64,000 nt of DNA from Chloroflexota bacterium (GCA_028875055.1 JAPPGG010000064.1:37592-101591), one strand, 5' to 3'; positions 1 to 9,568 are shown, counted from the first letter of the stretch. Notes: generated from the sequence alone by a model not told the origin. Program-made: numbers and translations.

Positions 1-2
1 TA

Positions 3-1091
3 TCGGAGGCCCAGACCGCTAGGACGTTTGAATCCCCTGAATACCGGATGCTGATTGTCGCCAACAAGTTCCAGACCGGATTTGACCAGCCACTCCTGCA
101 AACCATGTACGTGGACAAGAAGCTGGGCGGCGTCAACGCGGTGCAGACCCTCTCCCGGCTGAACCGAACGCACCCCGACAAGCCCGGCACCATGGTCATC
201 GACTTCGCCAACGAGTCCGACGTCATCCAGGCCGCCTTCCAACCCTACTATGAAACGACAATCTTGTCAGAGGCCACCGACCCCAACCTGCTGTATGAGG
301 TTCAGACGCGACTGAAGACTTACCCGGTCTTCACCGATGAGGATGTGGATGCCTTTGCCGGAGTGTTCTTCGGCCCCGGTTCAACCCAAGCCCAGCTTTA
401 TGCCGCGCTGGCTCCGTCCGTCCAACGCTTTTCCGAGCTTCAGGAAGACGAGCGGCAGGATTTCCGGGGGCAGGTAACGGACTACGTGCGCCTGTATTCC
501 TTCTTGGCCCAGGTGATTACCTTCCTGGACGCCGACCTTGAGAAGCTCTACGTGTTCGCTCGGCACCTCCGACGGTTGCTCAGGGTTGACCGGGAAGAAT
601 TGCCGCTTGAAATCCAGCAGAACATCGACATGGAGTCTTACCGTGTCCAGCAGACTGGCAGCGGGAAAGTTGCGCTGGAACGGAAGGGAGACAAGCTGGA
701 CCCGGTACGTACCAAGGAACCAGGACAAAGAACGCCGGAGGAATTGGAAGCCCTCTCACGCATCATTGCTGATCTCAACGAACGTTTCGGTATCGAGTTG
801 GGTCCCGAACACCGGATTACTTTGGGCAGGATGATGGAGCGCCTGGAAGAGGATGCAGCGCTGGAGGTCGCGGCCAAGGTCAACACCTTGGAGAACGTGC
901 GGATCACCTTTGACCACAAAGTGGAGCAGGTTATCCAGGAAATCATCGACCTGAATTTCGATCTCTATAAGCGGATAACCGACGACCCCGCATTCGGGGA
1001 GGTAGTAAAGAACCACTTGTTTGACCAGTATTTGCTTGCGCGTCGCACCCCGTTGTCTGACAAGACCGGCGCGGGTTACGAAGCGTTGTAG
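3..1091 (+). CDS. hsdR: Type I restriction enzyme R subunit, C-terminal part (5' end outside window)
   Basis: The reading frame is open back to the first bases of the window, so this is the 3' part of a longer gene. The visible part begins in the second helicase lobe: IVANKFQTGFDQP is followed by VQTLSRLNR, the arginine-rich motif VI region of HsdR translocases. About 280 residues of the helical C-terminal domain that docks HsdR on the methyltransferase follow. In the family this subunit carries the PD-(D/E)XK nuclease and the ATP-driven DNA translocase of a type I restriction complex; both N-terminal parts lie upstream. No hsdM or hsdS is seen inside the window, so partners would be upstream. 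The gene ends cleanly at TAG. Confidence 0.9.
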   Translation, partial: SEAQTARTFESPEYRMLIVANKFQTGFDQPLLQTMYVDKKLGGVNAVQTLSRLNRTHPDKPGTMVIDFANESDVIQAAFQPYYETTILSEATDPNLLYEVQTRLKTYPVFTDEDVDAFAGVFFGPGSTQAQLYAALAPSVQRFSELQEDERQDFRGQVTDYVRLYSFLAQVITFLDADLEKLYVFARHLRRLLRVDREELPLEIQQNIDMESYRVQQTGSGKVALERKGDKLDPVRTKEPGQRTPEELEALSRIIADLNERFGIELGPEHRITLGRMMERLEEDAALEVAAKVNTLENVRITFDHKVEQVIQEIIDLNFDLYKRITDDPAFGEVVKNHLFDQYLLARRTPLSDKTGAGYEAL

Positions 1092-1110
1092 CATCTTTCA
1101 ATCTGATAAC

Positions 1111-1374
1111 CTATCGAAACTCGAACAGGCTCGCGATCCGGGTGACCATGGACTTGGGAACGGCTTCAGTGGGCCCTTGGCCTTTCGATGATGAAAACGA
1201 GAGGAGTTGACCGGTTCGGCCCGGATCCTGGGGCGATTTCTCACCGTATTGGAAGAACCGTTCAGGGCTCGGAGGAGTCAATTTCAGACATACCAACCCC
1301 TGCTCGCCCCGTTTCAGGTCGGAGAGGGTCTTGATGACGGAAATCGGAACGTTCAGCCTTAGTCCAGCAGGTTG
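1111..1374 (-). pseudogene. Possible 3' fragment of an unrecognised gene
   Basis: On the minus strand an open stretch of about 87 codons reads like protein (a polar segment around LKRGEQGLVCLKLTPP, ending SLFEFR) and converges on the hsdR end. An in-frame TGA at 1375-1377 precedes it, and no convincing start codon or ribosome site follows. I read it as the tail of a gene whose 5' part is lost. The rest of the 1092-1418 gap holds nothing I recognise. It could also be chance open frame. Confidence 0.22.
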
Positions 1375-1418
1375 TCATGCCGTGGGAAATGACATACCTT
1401 ACCCACCAGGCGACCACC

Positions 1419-1853
1419 ATGAAAAGAAAAAGCACGTGGCACCGTAGCCTGCTGGTCTTAGCCGCCATGATAGCCGCTATGCCGATAGTGTTGACTATGG
1501 GGTGTCGCGAACCTGTAACAATCGAAGTTCCAGCTCCACGGCCGGTAGTAGAATTATATCAGTGGCTGCTTGAAGACAAGGCCCTCAATGAGTCCCGCTC
1601 TGAGCTCCGGGAAGAAAAGCGGGAAGTACACAGCTTCGTTGGCCCTATCACAGAAATAGATGGGAGCACGGTCAGGTTTCGCATTGAGGATAGACTGCTC
1701 CAACGAGACACGTGGCTCGAATGCGAGTTCGCCAGCGAGCGATCTATATTATCGTTGGATGCCGGCCAGATGGTGACTTTGTATGGATTCCTGAAGGATG
1801 TGGACAGGGTCGTGAAATTCGACAAGTGCGGATTCTATGGCAACAGCCGATAG
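1419..1853 (+). CDS. Small lipoprotein with OB-fold (tRNA_anti-like) domain
   Basis: Starting at the internal ATG at 1419 gives a 144-residue protein with a classic lipoprotein signal: a lysine/arginine n-region, a hydrophobic stretch, and the lipobox LTMGC. The mature part contains VGPITEIDGSTVRF, a cysteine in LECEF, then AGQMVTLYGFLKDVD and a final cysteine. This is the layout of the small tRNA_anti-like OB-fold lipoproteins, which sit on the outer face of the membrane. An upstream ATG at 1377 would only add 14 residues that spoil the signal peptide. No operon partner is evident. The specific role of the family is unknown. Confidence 0.6.
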   Translation: MKRKSTWHRSLLVLAAMIAAMPIVLTMGCREPVTIEVPAPRPVVELYQWLLEDKALNESRSELREEKREVHSFVGPITEIDGSTVRFRIEDRLLQRDTWLECEFASERSILSLDAGQMVTLYGFLKDVDRVVKFDKCGFYGNSR

Positions 1854-2014
1854 CAAAGCCGACCAAACCTCAAAAGCAGAGGCAGGGTAAGAATTTCGTC
1901 GAGCAGGCCGAACTTTGCACAGCCCTAAATCACTCAAAAACTCCTTGTGTTCGTCTATCACTGGTTGAACCTGAATCTCCTTTAGGCTTACAGCCCCATC
2001 CACATCTCAAAGAC

Positions 2015-2065
2015 GGTACTGCCTACCGTCAAGTCAGGCCCACCAAACTGGATAAAATCAAGAAC
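2015..2065 (+). repeat. att-like 51-bp repeat, copy B
   Basis: This 51-bp segment recurs in the same orientation at 49228-49278 with three differences, and as a core-inverted version at 31307-31357. Its centre is a 26-bp imperfect dyad with core GGCCCACC. Read in frame it gives VLPTVKSGPPNWIKSRT, close to the C-terminal tail of the minus-strand serine recombinase (VLSTVKSGGPDWTKSRT). I infer a recombinase attachment-site relic. The wider 1854-2159 stretch has no other gene. Confidence 0.6.
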
Positions 2066-2159
2066 CTTCCACATCAGGTTCGCCTTGGACCTGTGATTGG
2101 GTTAACGTTTCAACTCTCCCGCCAATAGAAGCCGAGCAATTAGGTGGACCGGATGCTGA

Positions 2160-2550
2160 TTGATTCAACATGCCGGACAGAAAGAACCGAATGCCAACAA
2201 TGCCCTGGGAGAATTGCTACGAGGTATGGTGCCGGGCTGCAAAGTCCGATCCAAGAACACCCATACCTTCCCTGACCATCAGGGGCATCACGTAGACGTT
2301 CTGATTGCCGCCCCGGTCGATCCATTATAATAGTTATAATAGTCGAAGCCGAATATGAACCTGCCGCTGAGTGGAGAGACGCCTTCGAACGATTGGGGCT
2401 TTGCGTATAGGGCCAACCCCGAACGGTCGAGGCGGCAATGGCAGTGCGTTACCTGAAGGCTGTAGAGGATGCCTATGATGCTCGGCAAGCCCTATCCGAA
2501 GCTCGTCTCTCCTAACTACGTCCTGCACCAATGCTACAGTGAGTTTCTTG
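2160..2550 (+). pseudogene. Eroded N-terminal part of an N6-methyltransferase
   Basis: Translating piecewise gives NNALGELLRGMVPGCKVRS, then VDVLIAAP, then IVEAEYE, then TVEAAMAVRY. These match in order the N-terminal region of the intact methyltransferase at 41593 (NNQLGDLLREMLFGCQVRS, LDNLITAP, VVVEAEYE, PIEAAIALRY). The frame is broken by TAA near 2330, TAG near 2429 and TAA at 2513-2515, with a frameshift before YVLHQCYSE. Nothing of the SAM-binding or NPPF part remains. It lies 95 bp downstream of the att-like repeat, which suggests loss by element excision or insertion. Confidence 0.7.
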
Positions 2551-2575
2551 TATCGTAGGGTAGGGAGGGACCATT

Positions 2576-3868
2576 ATGAGCGCTCGAAAAGTAATTGTCT
2601 TGCTCGTTGTCGCCGTGCCTATTTTCTTTGTGTCATGCCTCTTCGCCATCGGATTAGTGATCGGTCCATCGGACCCCGAAACTCCCGCTGAGCGCGCCCA
2701 CACCCGCCCCGGGGTGGAGGATACAGACGGGGAGACCTGGGAGTATATCCTTGAGATTGCACCCATCCTGGCTGATGACGATTGGTGGGACGAAGAACAC
2801 AAACAATACAACGACTACCTCATCGAGGCGTACCGCATCCGCTTCGCCCGACCCTGGTCCACGGCTACCGACGATGAAATCTGGGAGTATGTCCTCGAGG
2901 TCCAACCCCTGATGACAGTTACTCGAAACCCGGATGAAGATGAGATTGCCAGCCTCATCGAGTCTTGGCGAACACACGGGGCACCGAGGGACGCTACGGG
3001 CGGACTCCCCGGGTCGAGCGCTACGGTTGAAGAGATCTGGGACTATTTCCTCGATCTTGATCCCAGCATGGTTCTTACGGACAGTGAGATAGTCGCCAGT
3101 TACATCAGGCAGTACCTGACAGAACCCGAGGCCATCCCATGTTGCCCGCGTTCAAGTGGGCAGGACGTTCCAGCCGGATCTATAATGAGAGTCCAGGCCA
3201 CGTTGAACGCGAATGCGACATATACGGCGGTCGCCACCAGACAGGCCGTGAACACGGTGGTCGCCGTGATGAACAAACCGGCAGGACCCATCACCACGCC
3301 TGCCGACTTGGTGGCTCGAGTTGAAAACGGCGTGGTCCGGGTCGCGGGCGGTTCAGGATTCATCTTCGACGTCATTGATGAGACGGCATTCGTTGCCACG
3401 AATCATCACGTCATTGACGGAATGAGGAACGTGGAGGTGGTGGTCAAGAACTACGAGACCTATGAGGCGTTGGTGCTGGGCTGGGATGTCGAGAGGGACG
3501 TGGCCGCACTCTCCATATGTTGCTCGCATGACTTCCTTGCTCTGCCCTGGGACCCCGCGGCCGAGATGGAGACTGGAGATTCGGTCGTCGCTATCGGCTA
3601 CCCGCAGAGGGGTGGACTGGGGGTAACCACCACCGTCGGAGAGATATCGGAATCTGACGTGCAGAACTCATCGTATGACCTGATCCTTCATACGGCGCCC
3701 TTGAACCCGGGCAACAGCGGAGGGCCTCTGTTCTCAATGCCGGACGGCAAAGTTCTTGGAATCAACACAGCCCGGGGTACAGAATCTCTCGGATTCTACG
3801 CCGTACCGTTTCAGGCTATCGAAGAACAGGTGGCCCAATGGCGTTCTCAATTGGTGGTTCCTCGCTAG
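2576..3868 (+). CDS. Membrane-anchored trypsin-like (S1) serine protease
   Basis: This 430-residue protein has one N-terminal transmembrane or signal-anchor segment (residues 5-30) and an HtrA/trypsin-type catalytic domain from about residue 245. The triad is visible: His278 in TNHHVID, Asp308 in ERDVA, Ser381 in LNPGNSGGPL. The catalytic domain should act outside the cytoplasmic membrane. Between anchor and protease lie three related segments (near residues 54, 101 and 152), each starting E(I/T)W(E/D)Y, perhaps a small repeat for substrate or surface binding. No PDZ domain follows, unlike DegP. It stands alone, divergent in function from the defence genes around it. Confidence 0.85.
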   Translation: MSARKVIVLLVVAVPIFFVSCLFAIGLVIGPSDPETPAERAHTRPGVEDTDGETWEYILEIAPILADDDWWDEEHKQYNDYLIEAYRIRFARPWSTATDDEIWEYVLEVQPLMTVTRNPDEDEIASLIESWRTHGAPRDATGGLPGSSATVEEIWDYFLDLDPSMVLTDSEIVASYIRQYLTEPEAIPCCPRSSGQDVPAGSIMRVQATLNANATYTAVATRQAVNTVVAVMNKPAGPITTPADLVARVENGVVRVAGGSGFIFDVIDETAFVATNHHVIDGMRNVEVVVKNYETYEALVLGWDVERDVAALSICCSHDFLALPWDPAAEMETGDSVVAIGYPQRGGLGVTTTVGEISESDVQNSSYDLILHTAPLNPGNSGGPLFSMPDGKVLGINTARGTESLGFYAVPFQAIEEQVAQWRSQLVVPR

Positions 3869-4021
3869 AACACATAACGGCAAGGAAGGTTACAGGCAGA
3901 TTCCCGAAGTTGAGCCCCTTGGATTTGCGGGTGCCATCGTTCGGCGGTTTAGGATGGACGGTGCAGCGATTGAGGACGTCACAGTTTCCCGGGACCTCAC
4001 TATGCTGCGGTACAGCAGCAT

Positions 4022-7000
4022 TCAGTAGGCTCCTCGATTTAAGTGGTGCCTGACAACCAGTTCACGCAACCCTTGATTCAAGTCTGCTCGCAGACCCTTC
4101 GCCAACAACTTGTCAACGACTTCCCAGGACCCTTCCCAAAACCATGGGCTAGTATCGTACCGTCCCAGATGCACCAGGAACTTGGCCAGATCGTCAGGAT
4201 ACCGTTCTATCAGTTCGCTCTCTCCGAGGTCCTGCAAGATGTATGATCGAGTCAGGGTCCTCGAAGGCATTTCGATTGCCACTCCGACAGCCTCAGGGAA
4301 TACTCCGGGCAAGTGGATCACCCATTCAAGCATTTGGGCAATTTCCACATCGTCCAGACAGCCAGGTACACCCTGTAGGCGATTTAGCCAGTAATCCTTG
4401 AGCCATACATTCCACCATTCCTGCTGTCTACTCTCGTCGAGGTCGCGCAAACGACGGCCGATTGCAATTGCAAACTGGTTCTTCGTTTCTTCGTCGGCGT
4501 GCTTGAAGAACTCGGTAATCCAATCATCGTTGCCTCCACTGATGAACCAACCCATTACGGTGACATAGAATTCTACGAAGCGCGTCAGCATCTGTCCTTG
4601 GAATTCTCGGGCTACTCGTGGAACCCCGGTAGTAAATTTCTCGCGTAGGAGGTCGGCAATCTGCGGGGATAAACGTCCCCAATATAGAAAACCATCCCAC
4701 GCGCACTGAAAATCTTCGTGCTCAGTGTCAAAGAGTGGCAGCAGGTTGTTAATTGTCCAATCCTCATCGGCGGCGAGAAAGAAATGAAAGTTGCTGGCCA
4801 GTACGGTGCGGCCGAGTTTTCCAAGCACACCGTCTTCTTCGATGATGGCATCCAATGCCTCCCTGTATTCAGCGCCGAGCGATTGCGGCGTGAGTTCCTG
4901 CTGCCGACGCCACAGTACGATGCTGTGGATCCAAAACAGAGCCAATTGGCCGGATGCATGATTGAGAGCCCTGTTTAACCAGCTAACGTACTGCGAAGTT
5001 CCGCCTACGGACGCGGTGAATTCGAGAAGTTTGTCCGATGAGACGTACTGACGCAATGTTACAGCTATCGAATTAGCCGCGTCCTGTAATTCCATCGCTG
5101 CTGATTCTTCGGTTTTGCGAACCAATCCACTGAGGATATTGGCAATTTCACGCGGGTGTTGTCGGTACAACTCTACGGCTGACAAGTGGGACAGTACACG
5201 TTCCACACCGTTGTGGTCGAGTTCCGCTGTCGCCCAAGAAGTAATCACATATTCCCACAGATCTGAGTTCCATGCCCCGATTTCAGCCATAGCGTCAGCC
5301 AGGTCAAGTCCCCAAGACGGGTTGGCTTCGGCGGCTTGTCTGACCGCACCCAGCATCGCCCAGCTATCATGTCCGTCGAACCACTGCTGAGCAGTCGGTT
5401 GGTACGCCAACAAATCTGGCAATGCTTCAGCCGCCTGCCGCGCCAAGAGCACGCCAACATCCCAAGTGCTTTGAGTGAGCGACCGTACTCCGGACCAGTG
5501 GTAGTGAGTGAAATCAGGATGCTCCGACACCACGAAATCCGGACGCCGGGCCCAGACGGCGTCCAGCGCCTCCTTGACTATGCTGCAATCCGGGTCAGAA
5601 TGGTGCAACCAGTGGAACCAGGTAAAACTGTGATGCGCCGATATCTCTTCGCTATCGTAGTGCTCGCTTTCCGGCACCCTGTACTCAGAGATTGCTTGAA
5701 TAAGCGCCGTCCTTTGCCGAGGAGCAGCTTGTGGGTACTCATGGGCAACTGCGCGGAATATCTCGTGGTGGATGGCAACTTCGTTCACGTCGCATCGTTC
5801 TAGCAGCCAGGCAATTTTGTCGTCGGCGGACAGATCATTACGGGCGGCCAAGGCGTGGATAGCCAGACGTCGCAACAATGGCACGTCGGAGCCGGCAGTG
5901 CGGTCGCACCAAACTCCCGCAACAACCGGGGCATTGGCGGCCGGCCACTCCAGGCACTCCCGCGCAGCATCAATCAGTGGATCTGTCTCCCGGCTCAGAT
6001 TATCCTGATCGTGTGGTTCGATGGCTGACCTGCTGAAGCTGTCCCAACGCGAAGTCGCATCCCTGCCCTCCCAGGCATTCAAAATCGCATGGCGCTCTTT
6101 CAACCGTATGGTAGTCAACGCCAGCAGCGGTTCGGCCATTTCGGGCAAGTTAGGCTCGATACAGTCCGAAAAAATCTTCTGCGCATAGTAGTGGAACATA
6201 TCAGAGTTACGCCATTCGGGGCGCGGCGGCACTCGATTGGGTCGATTCATCATCGCTTCGTACACTCGCAACAGGCTGTCGGTTGCGCTAACGCTCGCGC
6301 AGGCTTCCGCTAGCCAGGACAAAGCGGCATCATTGGCGTCCGTCGGGATAGCGCTCGCTAGGAAAAGGACCCAGCGCGTCATAACCACCGCGTCCGGCGA
6401 TTGTGGGATGCTGTCTTGCATCTGCCAACTCAGTAGCCGCCACACTTCTGGGTTCAGACGGCGATCATAGCGTTCGATCAGCGCAAAAAGCGCGCTGTCG
6501 TGAGCCATGGCGAAACGGGAAACTAACCAGCAGACAAGGGTCTGATCTCGTTCACTGAGTTCCCCGTATGTGAACAGCCTCGCCAAATGACCATTGCGTG
6601 CAAGCCACTCAACCCATTCTGGTAATTCGGCGGACTCGACGAAGAACCTTGTCTTTACTGGGTCGCTGAGGGCGTGTTCAATGATTCCAGCGCTTTCATC
6701 ATCGATGGGTGGGTACCCGCTGGCAATCGCGGTAATTTCACGCTGCCAGTCAAGGACACCGCGTTGCAGGAAACTGGACAACCCGGCCACAGCCGCGTCC
6801 AAGCCATCGAAGTCTTTGGCGTGCTCTTGGTGGAAGGTAACGGGTTCGATGCCCATCCGACGCCAACGGCTGGGGTCATCAATTTGGTCGCCTATCAGTG
6901 CGAAACGTTGCTGGCCGCCATCCGGTGGCAACGAAGGAGTTAGGTAGGTCATTATCGTGTCGCTATGGCTATAACCTACAAACAGCACGGTGCAATTGGT

Positions 7001-7633
7001 GAAAAGGTCAATCAAAAAGCGACGCGCCCAACCGTCCGATTCAGTCAGATAGGCGCGCCCAAAGTCCCGGTGCGTAAGCACCATCTCCTCCGGTTCGTTC
7101 ACAGAACCGTGCAGGTGGACAATGCCTTGAAAACGGTTGCCCAGCGGCAATACCGGGGCTTGGAATACCCTGGGCTGGGAGTCAAAATGGCCGAGAGCCG
7201 CTTGTTCGAACAGATCATCAAAGTTAGTGGTAACCGTCCGCACGGTCCTAGGTTCGCGGAAGAGACGTAGTAGATTCAGGTGGAGCGTGGTAGGTTTGGG
7301 GTCGGCCCCTTGCAAAGTTTCAGAAGCCCTCTGATGGACATTGGTACCGCGGTCTTTCAACCTCCCCAAGAAGCGGTCCACGGTTTCCGATTCGCCTAAA
7401 GATTGCCCGGTGCCTTCCGCTACTTGCTCGGCCAATCGGCGAAAGCCGGGCAGACCGGCCGGTGGCCCCATGGACACGCCGGCGCCTGCGAACACCACCA
7501 AACGCCCGTCTCTGAGGGCGTCTAGGAGCGGGTCGGGGAAATCAACGCCAGCGATCTTCAATTGCCGGTCCTCTGTTGTACCGCTACTTGATAACGGAAT
7601 ATTGGAAGTCTCGCTACAGATCGTATTCACCAT
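4022..7633 (-). CDS. SIR2-domain (defence-associated NADase-type) protein, 1203 aa
   Basis: The N-terminal 300 residues form a SIR2-type domain: GAGVS at 50-54, TTNFDD at 135-140, HLHGS at 173-177, and VGYSHSD ending at Asp225. In phage-defence proteins such domains cleave NAD+ and stop growth of infected cells. The remaining 900 residues are helical, tryptophan-rich and repeat-like, presumably the sensor. From memory the layout resembles SIR2-DUF4020 proteins. It is transcribed alone on the minus strand. The chosen start is the first ATG in frame; no strong ribosome site precedes it, and no other methionine occurs before the SIR2 motifs. The trigger it recognises cannot be read from sequence. 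Confidence 0.85.
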   Translation of the reverse strand: MVNTICSETSNIPLSSSGTTEDRQLKIAGVDFPDPLLDALRDGRLVVFAGAGVSMGPPAGLPGFRRLAEQVAEGTGQSLGESETVDRFLGRLKDRGTNVHQRASETLQGADPKPTTLHLNLLRLFREPRTVRTVTTNFDDLFEQAALGHFDSQPRVFQAPVLPLGNRFQGIVHLHGSVNEPEEMVLTHRDFGRAYLTESDGWARRFLIDLFTNCTVLFVGYSHSDTIMTYLTPSLPPDGGQQRFALIGDQIDDPSRWRRMGIEPVTFHQEHAKDFDGLDAAVAGLSSFLQRGVLDWQREITAIASGYPPIDDESAGIIEHALSDPVKTRFFVESAELPEWVEWLARNGHLARLFTYGELSERDQTLVCWLVSRFAMAHDSALFALIERYDRRLNPEVWRLLSWQMQDSIPQSPDAVVMTRWVLFLASAIPTDANDAALSWLAEACASVSATDSLLRVYEAMMNRPNRVPPRPEWRNSDMFHYYAQKIFSDCIEPNLPEMAEPLLALTTIRLKERHAILNAWEGRDATSRWDSFSRSAIEPHDQDNLSRETDPLIDAARECLEWPAANAPVVAGVWCDRTAGSDVPLLRRLAIHALAARNDLSADDKIAWLLERCDVNEVAIHHEIFRAVAHEYPQAAPRQRTALIQAISEYRVPESEHYDSEEISAHHSFTWFHWLHHSDPDCSIVKEALDAVWARRPDFVVSEHPDFTHYHWSGVRSLTQSTWDVGVLLARQAAEALPDLLAYQPTAQQWFDGHDSWAMLGAVRQAAEANPSWGLDLADAMAEIGAWNSDLWEYVITSWATAELDHNGVERVLSHLSAVELYRQHPREIANILSGLVRKTEESAAMELQDAANSIAVTLRQYVSSDKLLEFTASVGGTSQYVSWLNRALNHASGQLALFWIHSIVLWRRQQELTPQSLGAEYREALDAIIEEDGVLGKLGRTVLASNFHFFLAADEDWTINNLLPLFDTEHEDFQCAWDGFLYWGRLSPQIADLLREKFTTGVPRVAREFQGQMLTRFVEFYVTVMGWFISGGNDDWITEFFKHADEETKNQFAIAIGRRLRDLDESRQQEWWNVWLKDYWLNRLQGVPGCLDDVEIAQMLEWVIHLPGVFPEAVGVAIEMPSRTLTRSYILQDLGESELIERYPDDLAKFLVHLGRYDTSPWFWEGSWEVVDKLLAKGLRADLNQGLRELVVRHHLNRGAY

Positions 7634-8228
7634 AACGGTCGCCGTAGCATTTGCTGTTGGATAAGCCGTCGCGATTACCCGACTTCAACGTGGTTTTGGC
7701 AATACGGCGGCGGTCGCTTTTGTGGTTTCTCAGGCCAGTGGCGCGGTTGTCGTGACGATACGGGTTCACTAGTCCGGCCAACCGCCGCCTGGACCATCGA
7801 GGGAGTGATGAGAGGTCCTGCGCATATAGTTGGCCTTTTGCCGCCTGATAGCAATAACATCTATCCACCTGGATGAAGCCGCAGACGTGGCCGAGACCAG
7901 TTACACTCCCTTCGGGACTTAGCCTGCCGCAGCGCCCGTGCGTCTCATCACCTACTCCCCCGTCTCGTTACAGCCCCATCGCGACACGACTCGGTGGAAC
8001 GAACCAAGAGAACGATGTTGCCTGGGATCTCTCCTCCTCGTTTATGGCGTTCGCTCAGCAAGCTTTCCTGCGCGGTGTCAGCCTGACGCTCCGCCACGAT
8101 ACTCCGCCAAACGTCGAGCAGGACAGCCATGACACCGCCAATTAGGAAGCCAACGTTGCGGATAGTTGTGCTGACAGATTCACTATCGCTGCCTAACTCA
8201 TGCAGGGCAATCGCGCTTTAATTGAATG
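7634..8228. other. Gap without a supportable gene
   Basis: No open frame here has a convincing start, ribosome site or recognisable protein character. It separates the SIR2 gene from the IS110 fragment. Confidence 0.5.
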
Positions 8229-8365
8229 TCATGCTGAGCCCTTCGGCAGGCTCAGGATAAACTGCGCCGAAGCATCTAAAATCTATCCCTGGAACCATCT
8301 TTGCTACTCGCAGCCGGGCTGAGGATGAGGACTTCAGGCCCTTCGGCAAGCTCAAAACGACATGT
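8229..8365. repeat. REP-like palindrome and partial second copy
   Basis: CTGAGCC (8234-8240) and GGCTCAG (8249-8255) form a perfect 7-bp stem around the loop cttcggca. A partial second copy, GGCCCTTCGGCAAGCTCA, follows near 8337. The core cccttcggc is shared, so this looks like an intergenic repetitive palindrome family rather than a single terminator. The sequence to 8527 holds nothing else I recognise. Confidence 0.5.
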
Positions 8366-8527
8366 CTCTTGCCTGCCCAATTGGTGCCCCCGTAGCCTGA
8401 ATCTATAACGCGATTGCCCTGCTAACTCATGCCAAAAGCGCCACGAGAGGAAGGTCTCCTGTTACTATTACGGTGACTATACCTCCAACCAACCAGAAAC
8501 TATCCCGCCCACTATGGTGCGAGCAAA

Positions 8528-8725
8528 CCGAACCGGTAGCCTCCAGCAGGACCAAGGTGGGACCCACAGGACCAAGGTGGGACCCAAGCCCTCCAACTGG
8601 GAAACCAGTTCTGCCACTCCGGTTTCGTCGTAGGAGACAACCCATCTCTGGCTCGTGGGCCGGACTGCGACGTCGACCTTGGCCTTAGCCACGTCAATGC
8701 CTACGTAGATTCCTTCATGCCCCAT
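8528..8725 (-). pseudogene. IS110-family transposase, N-terminal fragment
   Basis: From the ATG at 8725 the frame reads MGHEG then YVGIDVAKAKVDVAV, the first acidic motif of IS110 (DEDD) transposases, and continues to LEGLGPTLVL. There a 20-bp tandem duplication shifts the frame; after it, in another frame, LEATGS resumes before similarity ends. The rest of the transposase is missing. Another IS110 piece at 40119-40262 covers a later part of the protein. Confidence 0.75.
8547..8586. repeat. 20-bp perfect tandem duplication inside IS110 relic
   Basis: caggaccaaggtgggaccca occurs twice back to back (8547-8566, 8567-8586). Being 20 bp long it shifts the transposase frame, and its precision suggests a recent slippage event. 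Confidence 0.9.
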
Positions 8726-9271
8726 GATCACCTTCTGTTGATTGCCGGCCCGTCCTTGCACGATGCGGGCTTGGTTAGCCCAGGCATCTGTTCGGGCTCT
8801 AGTGAGAGAAGGGTGCGGCGACCCTCGTTATCGGACGGCCTTCCAAGACCTTGGGAGGTTCGGTCTGCCGCACCCAATGGGAAGGATTATTCCCACACAA
8901 CCAAGATACAAGGGAGGGTTCACGTCGTCTCGGGAACCTTCTGACCCGTCCGTGACAGGCTCATCATGGTCAGCCACCATACCCTCCGTGTGCCCCCCGA
9001 AACTACAACGACTGCAATACAATCATTGTCAAGCCGGGTCCAAGCTCCGTCTCCAGAATGACAAGGCGTACCGACAGACGGACGATGATGTCGGTACGCC
9101 TGTCATCGTGCAGCGCCTCGGCGACCGCAGACAACCCATACCTTTCCTGAAAGGAACTGGTCAAGCGTGTCGTTGTAGACGCTTTCATGTCTGCGGTCGG
9201 TGTCAGTTATTATTTCAGAAGCAGTATCCTCGTTGCGGTCGCGCTGAAGGTGCCAACATCGCGGGCGATTC
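8726..9271. other. Gap holding a 12-bp inverted repeat
   Basis: No gene is supportable. The segment contains GGCGTACCGACA at 9065-9076 and its exact reverse complement at 9089-9100. One arm equals the sequence inside the higBA promoter spacer, so this may be a relic of a second higBA-type control region. Confidence 0.5.
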
Positions 9272-9568
9272 CTACGCAGTGGAGAGGGGCTCGTAGCGCT
9301 CGACCCGTATGTTGTCTTCACCCTTCCGCGCTTGAGCCAAATCGTATGCAGTCTGACGGCTCAACCAGAAGTCTGCGCTGGACCATCCAGCCTTCTCTAA
9401 GCGGATGGCCATGTCGGGCGAGATCGCCGCATGACCGTTCAATATCCGCGAAAGTGTATGACGGGCAACTCCCAGGACCTCCGCTGCCTGGGTAACGCTC
9501 AGGCCCAGAGGGTCCAGGCAGTTCTCCCTGACGCTGCGACCTGGATGGGGCGGATTCTTCATGGGCAT
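9272..9568 (-). CDS. higA: HigA-type antitoxin (HTH)
   Basis: This 98-residue protein has a central helix-turn-helix ([21 protein letters not shown]) and the family hallmark [12 protein letters not shown], as in HigA/VapI antitoxins. In the family it binds and neutralises the HigB RNase and represses the shared promoter. It starts 14 bases after the higB stop and has a good ribosome site (GAGGAG about 7 bases upstream). The C-terminal RVERYEPL end is typical. The pair is divergent from the restriction-modification gene at 9979. Confidence 0.92.
   Translation of the reverse strand: MPMKNPPHPGRSVRENCLDPLGLSVTQAAEVLGVARHTLSRILNGHAAISPDMAIRLEKAGWSSADFWLSRQTAYDLAQARKGEDNIRVERYEPLSTA

Noticed and set aside
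1854..2128. Overlapping plus and minus frames of 84-138 codons
   Set aside because: They cross the att-like repeat and relic sequence, with no start signal or family features.
7873..9296. Several 60-184-codon frames around the IS110 fragment
   Set aside because: No ribosome sites and no motifs; apart from the IS110 N-terminus they look like non-coding sequence.
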